A DNA stretch of 6,778 nucleotides from Cellvibrionales bacterium (lineage in GTDB: Bacteria > Pseudomonadota > Gammaproteobacteria > Pseudomonadales > UBA7434): assembly GCA_003492055.1 (NCBI GenBank), contig DMZE01000180.1, forward strand, positions 388 to 7,165. The letters are read 5' to 3'. Shown piece after piece: positions 1-5,126 of this stretch (position 1 is the first letter of the stretch; each line of letters opens with the position of its first letter). The notes beneath the pieces are model-generated. The model saw only the letters and a program-made list of their open reading frames with translations. It searched no databases and was not told the origin of the DNA. Both the position numbers and the translations under genes were made by a program.

Positions 1-521
1 CCAAAACCACCACGATATTTTCCGCCATATCCTAAAATATTAGTGGTATCGATATTGCCAAATGCACCAATAGAATCAGGTGTTAATGAAATATTATCAA
101 AGCGAACAAAGTCGATTCCGTTTGATGATACTTCGACAAAGGCTAATTCTAAAAAGCTATCTGAAAAACTATTTTCGAAGACTAAAAAGTCTGCTCCATC
201 ACCATTGGTAATGGGCTCGGCAAAGCTTAAGCTGATGCTGCCATTCTCTCCAAGTGAGACGATATCAAAAACAAAGCCGTTATTATTGCCATTGGAGTTG
301 CCCGCAGGGCCTAAGGCTAAATTAGGTGTTTGAAATTGTAAATCAACGTTATCGCCAATAACGTAATCGCTATAAGCCGTCGCCCAGCCAGCAATAGCAG
401 GATCGTTAGCGGCAATAGCTGTTGAGCCAGGTAAGCCGGCAGCCGGCGGAAAAGGTCCGCCATAAACTGAAATGCTTAAAAATAAACTGAGTACTAATGT
501 AAAACTGTTTTTTATAGACAT
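1..521 (-). CDS. Secreted surface-type protein with GDGADFxVFEN motif, partial (C-terminus off left edge)
   Basis: The ATG at 521-519 opens a frame that stays open for 173 codons to the window edge, so the C-terminus is missing. Residues 1-21 look like a Sec signal peptide: Lys4, a hydrophobic run LVLSLFLSISV, and probable cleavage after VYG. The mature part has an Ala/Gly/Pro-rich start, an AGWATAYSDYVIGDNV block (44-59), a glycine/asparagine turn (71-82), GDGADFLVFENSF (107-119), FVEVSSNGIDFVRF (128-141) and GKYRGGFG near the edge. I recognise these blocks from secreted proteins often labelled 'cell surface protein' or PEP-CTERM protein, whose biochemical role is not established as far as I know. 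It follows the TonB receptor on the same strand after 79 nt, so it is probably co-transcribed. Inference: an extracytoplasmic helper for corrinoid capture. No clear Shine-Dalgarno is visible. Whether it has a C-terminal sorting signal cannot be seen here. The reading frame is secure; the function is not. Confidence 0.8.
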   Translation of the reverse strand, partial: MSIKNSFTLVLSLFLSISVYGGPFPPAAGLPGSTAIAANDPAIAGWATAYSDYVIGDNVDLQFQTPNLALGPAGNSNGNNNGFVFDIVSLGENGSISLSFAEPITNGDGADFLVFENSFSDSFLELAFVEVSSNGIDFVRFDNISLTPDSIGAFGNIDTTNILGYGGKYRGGF

Positions 522-600
522 AAATATTTTTTTATCTAATTATTGGCCAGCAAAAAATGATTGATGGCTTGATTTTTATAATGATTAAATTGTTTTAAAA
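522..600 (-). other. AT-rich spacer between receptor and surface-protein genes
   Basis: This 79-nt gap separates the receptor stop codon (603-601) from the ATG at 521. It is very AT-rich. I see no GC-rich stem followed by a U-run, so there is no evidence of termination, and no convincing -35/-10 pair. This fits read-through from the receptor gene into the surface-protein gene, though a weak internal promoter cannot be excluded. Confidence 0.4.
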
Positions 601-2811
601 TTAAAACGCATAAGAAACACTGCCAAAGATATTTCGTGTTGGAGCAGGGTAAATGCTGTTGCTATAGGCGATGTCTGAATATTTTTTATTAAATAGATTG
701 TTTATACCCAGCGAAAATAATAATGTTCTCGCGTCTTGTGTGCTGCTTTCGATAGCTTGGGAAAAGCGAATGCTGGCATCAACCACTGTGTGGCTTGCTA
801 GCTTTTGATAGGTAGTGATACCCATATTGTTTAAATAGCTATTGCCATCTTCTCTGGCACCCGTATGCCGTATTGAAATACGACTATTAATCAATGGAGT
901 GGGTTGCCAGCTCAAATTAGCTGCAGCCGTAATAAAGGGTACCAGCGGGATTCTACTTTTTAGGTCAGAGATTGCATCGTTATAGCCGGCGTTACCGTTA
1001 AACTCGAGAGAGTCGCTGAGTAAGACTCTCAGTTGTAGCTCTCCACCTTGACGAGTAATAAGAGATGAACTGTTGGTATTGATACCAAAAGAATTATTCG
1101 ATGAGCGAAATAAAATTTCTTGATTCGAACGAAAGTGAAAATAACCGATATCAATAGCGAAGCGCTGTGTGGCATGTTTTATACCGGCTTCGTAGCGGTC
1201 GGCGGTTTGCGGAGCAAGGTCTGGGGGCGATAGTGCCAGCTCATCAATGTTCGGGTTACGAAAAGTCTCGGCATAGCTAGTATATAGGTTGGTAGATGCA
1301 TTTATGGCATACACAAGATTGGCTTCATAGGCCTCGTTTTTCCAGCGACTCTCATTGTGGTTAAGTTGACTAATAATTAAAGGGCAATTACTTTTAAACG
1401 TTATGACATCAAAGGGAGGCGCCATGCCTGTTGATTGTGTTGTGCTCTCACAGAGGGTTGAGGTTTCATCATTAACAAGTTTGTCTTGTTTTAATAGCTT
1501 GGTGCTTACTCCCTTACGATGACCAAAACCAAGTGTTAAATTGTTTTTAACAATGATGGTTGAATAGATAAAATAGCCTTCGCCACTCAATTTTCCGCTA
1601 TTTATCTCACCATTAATTTTTTGTTGGCCACCATTTGTTCTTGAGTAATCGCCGTTATTTTTTTCATAACCAGCAGTCACAAAAGATATATCGTTAGGTG
1701 AATGCCATTCAGCAACAATTTCGCCTAATAAAGAACGTTGAGTTATCTTATCGAGATTCTGGTTTTCAGTGCTGCTAAAACTCTCTCCAAAGATAAATTG
1801 ATTTTTACGTTCTCGATAGTGAAGAGTACTTGATATTTTGAGTGCATTGCTTGCTTGAAACGAGGCTTTTATAAGCTGCGATTTATCTTCTGTTTCACCT
1901 TCTGCACCACTTTGGATACTACCGTCTCGGCGATCTGCTAGGCCGCTAGCAAGCATGTTGCGATCGAGTCCGCCTGGTAGCTCATAGCTATCATTATGAA
2001 TGTAGCTTTTCGTATTTATTGACCAGCGATCGCTGACATTTGCGTGATAGCTAAGTAAAAAATCTTGACCGTCCATTTTATTATGCTGTCGATAGCCGTC
2101 GCTGGCCGATCGTCTTGTAAAAACCGTTAGGCTTTGGTTTTTATCGGCAATAGACACTGTCGCTTGCTGAGACTGCGTATTAAAGCTGCCGCCATCTAAT
2201 TTAATTAATCCTTTTAGACCTTCATCTGCCTCTAAGGTGAGAATGTTAATGACCCCATGCGAAGCGCCACTGCCGTAACGCACACTATTACCACCACGAA
2301 TAATCTCTATACGTTTGATTTGGGATAAAGCCAATATCGAAAAATCCGGTCCTGAAAGATCGGGTGCATTAATACTAATACCATCTACGAGTATTAAAAT
2401 ATTGCTGACGCTAGTATCACCTGAGCCGCGTATATCGATTGAGGTGAATTTACTGTTGCCACTGAATGACTTCGAAACAATATTGGCCTGTTGTGCTAAC
2501 AGCTCAGTAATATTGCGGGCGCCAGACAAGGCGATATCCTTTGCGGTAATCACTGTTGCGCTTCGGGGTAGGTCTAGTAATGGCCTTTGTTTGAGGCCAG
2601 TGATAATAATTTCTTCTATTTCTGGTGGGTTAACTGTCGCGTTCGTCGATGCCAAAGTGGATGCGCTAAAGGTTGTTAGGTAAATGGTTAAAGTAGCGGC
2701 CAGTAAAGCAGCCAGGTAGCCGAAGGCGCTTGCCATTAAATGGCAAGGTGTTATTGACTGGGTAGTCGATTGCAGACGCAATTTTTCCCTGTTAAAACGC
2801 CTTGAGCGCAC
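601..2811 (-). CDS. btuB: TonB-dependent outer-membrane receptor, BtuB-type, probable cobalamin transporter
   Basis: This 736-residue protein is an outer-membrane beta-barrel with an N-terminal plug that imports its ligand using TonB/ExbBD energy. Visible parts in order are a basic n-region and hydrophobic signal segment (about 26-54), a TonB box around EIEEIIITG (64-72), and a plug (about 79-195) with LPRSATVITAKDI, SIDIRGSG, ILVDGISIN and IKRIEIIRGGNSVRYGSGA. The barrel follows, with YAETFRNPNIDEL (513-525), NNLFNKKYSD (704-713) and a terminal Phe736 that suits BAM recognition. It is longer than E. coli BtuB (about 614). Cys454 and Cys476 are the only cysteines after the signal peptide and may form a disulfide-closed loop. 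The B12 substrate is assigned from the upstream cobalamin riboswitch and the divergent cobO-btuCDF cluster. The start is uncertain. The GTG at 2811 gives a positively charged n-region but has no Shine-Dalgarno; the ATG at 2736 (Met26) also lacks one and would lose the basic residues. I favour the GTG, coupled to the leader ORF that stops 4 nt upstream. Confidence 0.9.
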   Translation of the reverse strand: MRSRRFNREKLRLQSTTQSITPCHLMASAFGYLAALLAATLTIYLTTFSASTLASTNATVNPPEIEEIIITGLKQRPLLDLPRSATVITAKDIALSGARNITELLAQQANIVSKSFSGNSKFTSIDIRGSGDTSVSNILILVDGISINAPDLSGPDFSILALSQIKRIEIIRGGNSVRYGSGASHGVINILTLEADEGLKGLIKLDGGSFNTQSQQATVSIADKNQSLTVFTRRSASDGYRQHNKMDGQDFLLSYHANVSDRWSINTKSYIHNDSYELPGGLDRNMLASGLADRRDGSIQSGAEGETEDKSQLIKASFQASNALKISSTLHYRERKNQFIFGESFSSTENQNLDKITQRSLLGEIVAEWHSPNDISFVTAGYEKNNGDYSRTNGGQQKINGEINSGKLSGEGYFIYSTIIVKNNLTLGFGHRKGVSTKLLKQDKLVNDETSTLCESTTQSTGMAPPFDVITFKSNCPLIISQLNHNESRWKNEAYEANLVYAINASTNLYTSYAETFRNPNIDELALSPPDLAPQTADRYEAGIKHATQRFAIDIGYFHFRSNQEILFRSSNNSFGINTNSSSLITRQGGELQLRVLLSDSLEFNGNAGYNDAISDLKSRIPLVPFITAAANLSWQPTPLINSRISIRHTGAREDGNSYLNNMGITTYQKLASHTVVDASIRFSQAIESSTQDARTLLFSLGINNLFNKKYSDIAYSNSIYPAPTRNIFGSVSYAF

Positions 2812-2815
2812 AGCT

Positions 2816-2944
2816 TTACAAAACGCTTAATGCGTTTTGCGGTTGCTCAATGGCGGTTTGAGATAACAGGAATAATTGGTGCTGAGATACCAATACACAA
2901 TGCTTGATGTGAATGACATCAAGACACCTAATGTGCAATTCCAT
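2816..2944 (-). CDS. Candidate 42-codon leader ORF between riboswitch and receptor
   Basis: The ATG at 2944-2942 lies 5 nt downstream of a perfect GGAGG Shine-Dalgarno (2954-2950) and opens 42 codons ending in TAA at 2818-2816. The receptor GTG lies 4 nt after that stop, in another frame. The predicted peptide begins MELHIRCLDVIHIKHC and is rich in Leu, Val, Ile, His and Gln. It has no signal peptide or domain that I recognise. Its AUG and Shine-Dalgarno sit in the terminal hairpin of the cobalamin riboswitch, so its translation should be the step B12 switches off. The role is probably in the act of translation, opening the hairpin at 2839-2819 and delivering ribosomes to the receptor start, rather than in the peptide. 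It could instead be a chance frame in structured leader RNA, since it also contains two inverted repeats. Confidence 0.5.
   Translation of the reverse strand: MELHIRCLDVIHIKHCVLVSQHQLFLLSQTAIEQPQNALSVL
2819..2839 (-). promoter_or_regulatory. 8-bp stem-loop just upstream of the receptor start codon
   Basis: On the minus strand CAAAACGC (2839-2832) and GCGTTTTG (2826-2819) are perfect complements around the loop ATTAA. The stem ends 7 nt before the receptor GTG and directly abuts the leader ORF stop. It occupies the place where a Shine-Dalgarno would be, and none is present. Ribosomes translating the leader ORF would melt it. The uridines lie inside the 3' arm and are not followed by a U-tract, so a normal intrinsic terminator is less likely, although a weak one is possible. 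Confidence 0.5.
2903..2923 (-). repeat. Perfect 8-bp inverted repeat inside the leader ORF
   Basis: CTTGATGT (2923-2916) and ACATCAAG (2910-2903) pair perfectly around a 5-nt loop, CATTC, in the receptor leader RNA. No U-tract follows, so it is not an obvious terminator. A weaker 6-bp repeat (ATTGGT/ACCAAT, 2875-2880 with 2889-2894) lies just downstream. The leader is therefore structured throughout, which could mean RNA-level regulation or simply a structured mRNA. Confidence 0.4.
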
Positions 2945-3218
2945 ATCGCCCTCCGCGATGGTTGCTATTTGTCGGAGGCCGGTTCCGGGCTGGTGATAGG
3001 GCGAGTAAGCCTGAGCTTAAACGCACTTTATTCACTTACCGTTGCGGGGGCAGCGTCGGGCTTTTCTACTGCTGTATCTTTTTATGTGTGCCCAGAGATG
3101 AGAGGGCGCACTGATTAGAAGCAGTTGAAGTATTTACCGAACTTCCCGTTTAAGCCTAACCTGCGTCTTATCACGTTTAAATGAGCGATAAGGCATTCAG
3201 CTAGGCACCTGTCAACAA
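2941..3218 (-). promoter_or_regulatory. Cobalamin (B12) riboswitch, translation-type, upstream of the TonB receptor
   Basis: The minus strand carries the hallmarks of the cobalamin aptamer. P1 can form from TTGTTG (3218-3213) with CGACAA (2974-2969). GGTGCC lies at 3209-3204. The P2 arm pairs GCCTA (3206-3202) with TAGGC (3158-3154) and contains a CTTATC/GATAAG hairpin. AAACGGGAA ends at 3143, the core GCTGCCCCCGCAACGGTAA lies at 3054-3036, and a B12-box-like AGCCCGGAACCGGCCT lies at 2991-2976. After the box, a hairpin (2961-2941) puts GGAGG in its loop and an AUG in its 3' arm, which makes a Shine-Dalgarno-sequestering platform. A 7-nt match, CGCCCTC (3108-3102) with GAGGGCG (2953-2947), is a candidate L5-L13 kissing contact. 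The family usually represses the downstream gene when adenosyl- or another cobalamin binds. Odd features are a B12 box one nucleotide shorter than the usual form, GGTAAA in place of GGTGAAA, and a P5 arm of about 70 nt. Confidence 0.93.
2950..2954 (-). promoter_or_regulatory. GGAGG Shine-Dalgarno in the riboswitch L13 loop
   Basis: GGAGG lies 5 nt before the AUG at 2944-2942 and forms the loop of a hairpin with CGC/GCG and CCAT/ATGG arms (2961-2941). It is the only strong Shine-Dalgarno in the receptor leader. It serves the leader ORF, not the receptor's GTG 139 nt further on. Confidence 0.7.
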
Positions 3219-3239
3219 GGTTTAAATAAATCGTGGCGC

Positions 3240-3268
3240 ACACTATCACGGCACCTTGTGAGCTGCAA
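3240..3268 (-). promoter_or_regulatory. Possible promoter for the riboswitch-receptor transcript
   Basis: On the minus strand TTGCAG (3268-3263) and TAGTGT (3245-3240) are separated by 17 nt, and a TGA just before the -10 gives an extended -10 element. Each hexamer matches only three of the six sigma70 consensus bases, so the call is weak. The position is sensible, because a start near 3233 would put the first aptamer stem about 15 nt into the RNA. Confidence 0.3.
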
Positions 3269-3298
3269 GTTAAGAATCGAGCTGCCCCCCATGCACAG

Positions 3299-3349
3299 TT
3301 ATGCATAAACAGCAAAATTGGTTATGCTGCAGGGGCAAATTTGCATAAT
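3299..3349 (+). promoter_or_regulatory. Likely cobO promoter region with clustered palindromes
   Basis: The 147 nt between the riboswitch 5' edge (3218) and the cobO ATG must hold both divergent promoters. On the plus strand CATAAT (3344-3349) is a five-of-six -10 match, but no good -35 lies 16-18 nt upstream. Overlapping it are the perfect palindrome GCAAATTTGC (3335-3344), a second palindrome TTATGCATAA (3299-3308), and a spaced TTATGC/GCATAA pair (3322-3327 with 3343-3348). These could be a regulator's operator or just AT-rich promoter sequence. No B12 aptamer is visible on this strand. Confidence 0.3.
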
Positions 3350-3365
3350 CACGGTAGAACTAAAT

Positions 3366-4022
3366 ATGAGTGAACAACCTGAGCTGAATGGCTCTGACAG
3401 CAGTGAGCAGCGTCGCGATACCAAGCACAAAAAAGCTATGGAAAAACAAAAGGCGAATGTTGATGCGACAGTTGCTGCCGCAGATGAAGAGCGAGGCGTA
3501 GCTATTTTATTGACTGGCAATGGCAAAGGTAAGTCTAGCTCTGCATTTGGTATGGTTATGCGCGCCTTGGGTTATGGCTATAAAGTTGGCGTGGTGCAAT
3601 TTATTAAAGGCGAAATGTTATCGGGTGAAGAAATTTATTTGAAAGAACGTTACTTGCAAGAGCAAGACCCGAATGTTGTGTTCTATCAAATGGGTACGGG
3701 CTTTACATGGGATACACAAGATCGTAGTGGCGATATTGCTGCTGCGAAAAAGACTTGGGAAATATCAAAAGCCTTACTGGCTGATGACAGTGTTTATTTA
3801 GTCGTGTTGGACGAACTCACCTATATGCTGGCCTATGATTACTTAGATGAAGATGAAGTGTTGTCGGCATTAAAGAATCGACCTGAACAGCAAAGTGTTG
3901 TTGTTACCGGTCGCGGTGGTGGTGCTAAGCTACAAGCTATTATGGATACCGTATCGGAAGTTAAAGACGTTAAGCACGCATTTAACGATGGCATTAAGGC
4001 GCGTAAAGGCGTTGATTTTTAA
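3366..4022 (+). CDS. cobO: Corrinoid adenosyltransferase (CobA/CobO/BtuR type)
   Basis: This 218-residue cytoplasmic enzyme transfers the 5'-deoxyadenosyl group of ATP to cob(I)alamin or cob(I)yrinic acid a,c-diamide, giving the coenzyme form. A charged N-terminal arm (1-42) leads into ERGVAILL and the P-loop GNGKGKSS (51-58). Next come VGVVQFIKG (74-82), TGFTWDTQ (111-118), LVVLDELTYMLAYDYL (145-160), VVVTGRGG (178-185) and DTVSEVKDVKHAFNDGIKA (194-212). From memory these blocks align along the whole of E. coli BtuR (196 residues). The P-loop ends Lys-Ser where BtuR has Lys-Thr, which should still work. The ATG at 3366 is chosen over the in-frame TTG at 3318 because it starts a normal-length arm and the extra residues look like upstream DNA. 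Only a weak GGTAGA precedes it. Its TAA overlaps the permease ATG by one base (TAATG), so translation is probably coupled. Beside btuCDF it most likely serves salvage of imported corrinoid. Confidence 0.95.
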   Translation: MSEQPELNGSDSSEQRRDTKHKKAMEKQKANVDATVAAADEERGVAILLTGNGKGKSSSAFGMVMRALGYGYKVGVVQFIKGEMLSGEEIYLKERYLQEQDPNVVFYQMGTGFTWDTQDRSGDIAAAKKTWEISKALLADDSVYLVVLDELTYMLAYDYLDEDEVLSALKNRPEQQSVVVTGRGGGAKLQAIMDTVSEVKDVKHAFNDGIKARKGVDF

Positions 4023-5125
4023 TGATGTCGAGTGCGGATTCAGGCTTTGGTTTAGTCGGGTGGATATTGTGTTTGTTCACTCCAGTAATGCTGTTGTTAG
4101 GTTTAAGTGTTGGCCCAGTGCCAATTGATAGCCAGCAACTGCTGCAAATACTGCCTTTTCTTTTTACTGATGCTTTTACTGATACAACAGGCCTAGATCC
4201 AGCTATGGCTGGCTTACATACGATAATTGCTGATATTCGTTTACCTAGAACCTTATTAGCGTGGCTAGTGGGGGCAGGGTTGGCAATATCCGGCGCAGCG
4301 ATGCAAGGTTTATTTCGCAACCCCTTGGCCGACCCTTCTATTATTGGTGTCACCAGTGGCGCTTCACTGGGTGCCAGTGTTGCAGTGGTACTTATTGGCG
4401 GCGGCGGATTAAATTTGTTCACCGATGTTGAGCAGTGGGGTGGTTTATCGATATTGGTAACAGGTGCTTTTATTGGCGGCTTGTTAGCGGCATTGATCGT
4501 TTATCGTTTATCAACAGGGTCGAGCGACCACTTATCTTCTAGCCAGACATCAGTAGCGACTATGCTGTTAGTGGGTATTGCGATTACCGCATTGGCAGGC
4601 GCGGGTAATAGTTTGTTGGCTTATATGACCGATAATGAAACCATGCGCCGTATTAGTTTATGGAATATGGGCGGCCTTGATGCCGCTAGTGATCGACGCG
4701 TGATATTAGCGGCCTGTATTATTATACCCGCGGTGCTTTTATTGATGCGTTTTGCTCGACAACTCGATGCCATGTTATTGGGCGAATCTGAAGCGCGGCA
4801 CTTAGGTGTTGATGTGCAGCGTATTAAATGGTCATTGGTGGTGATCGTCGCTTTTGCAGTTGCTTCTTCCGTTGCTCTAGCGGGTGTAATTGGCTTTGTC
4901 GGTTTAGTCGTGCCGCATATGTTACGGATGCTTATCGGTCCTGGTCATCGACGCTTATTACCTTACTCTGCTCTAGCCGGTGGGTTGTTGTTAGTAGCTG
5001 CCGATATTGTGGCGCGAATTGTTTTGTCGCCAGCCGAAATGCCCGTGGGAGTTATCACCGCGTTATTAGGTGCGCCACTCTTTATTATCTTGTTACGGCA
5101 GCGTCGTGATTATGGTATGTATTAA
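4022..5125 (+). CDS. btuC: Cobalamin ABC transporter permease, BtuC/FecCD family
   Basis: This 367-residue inner-membrane protein is expected to dimerise and form the B12 channel, bound by two ATPase subunits. FecCD-family blocks are RLPRTLLAWLVGAGLAISG (73-91), MQGLFRNPLADPSIIGVTSG (94-113), ISLWNMGGL (211-219), ARHLGVDVQRIK (258-269), the coupling-helix stretch GVIGFVGLVVPHMLRMLIGP (288-307), and EMPVGVITALLGAPLFIILL (339-358). About ten hydrophobic segments fit the family topology. It is somewhat longer than the usual 330 or so, owing to a longer N-terminus and the periplasmic stretch around 45-65. The ATG at 4022 overlaps the cobO stop by one base and is followed by a second ATG at 4025; either may be used. 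Siderophore and heme permeases share this fold, so the B12 assignment rests on cobO, the BtuF-type neighbour and the riboswitch-linked receptor. Confidence 0.9.
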   Translation: MMSSADSGFGLVGWILCLFTPVMLLLGLSVGPVPIDSQQLLQILPFLFTDAFTDTTGLDPAMAGLHTIIADIRLPRTLLAWLVGAGLAISGAAMQGLFRNPLADPSIIGVTSGASLGASVAVVLIGGGGLNLFTDVEQWGGLSILVTGAFIGGLLAALIVYRLSTGSSDHLSSSQTSVATMLLVGIAITALAGAGNSLLAYMTDNETMRRISLWNMGGLDAASDRRVILAACIIIPAVLLLMRFARQLDAMLLGESEARHLGVDVQRIKWSLVVIVAFAVASSVALAGVIGFVGLVVPHMLRMLIGPGHRRLLPYSALAGGLLLVAADIVARIVLSPAEMPVGVITALLGAPLFIILLRQRRDYGMY

Positions 5126-5126
5126 T

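Noticed and set aside
43..333. 96-codon open frame on the plus strand
   Set aside because: It is opposite the secreted-protein gene, whose signal peptide and conserved motifs mark the minus strand as coding.
2315..2683. 122-codon open frame on the plus strand
   Set aside because: It lies antisense within the receptor's signal and plug-domain codons, which are clearly the real coding strand.
2819..2839. Intrinsic terminator ending the leader RNA
   Set aside because: The stem is strong but its uridines lie inside the 3' arm and are followed by GTAAAG rather than a U-tract, so I list it as an initiation-region hairpin.
2876..3118. 80-codon open frame on the plus strand
   Set aside because: It is antisense to the cobalamin riboswitch; the conserved RNA explains the sequence and the peptide has no recognisable domain.
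3318..3365. TTG-initiated 16-residue extension of CobO
   Set aside because: It overlaps the likely -10 region and adds residues not expected in the family; the ATG at 3366 gives a normal length.
3115..3526. Two minus-strand open frames (66 and 75 codons) across the divergent promoter region and the cobO start
   Set aside because: One covers the riboswitch 5' half and its promoter region and the other is antisense to cobO; neither has a plausible ribosome site or domain.
3994..4422. 142-codon minus-strand frame
   Set aside because: It is the antisense shadow of the cobO end and the btuC start.
4828..5109. 93-codon plus-strand frame inside btuC
   Set aside because: It is an out-of-frame shadow of the conserved FecCD coupling region, rich in Cys, Ser and Arg as such shadows often are.
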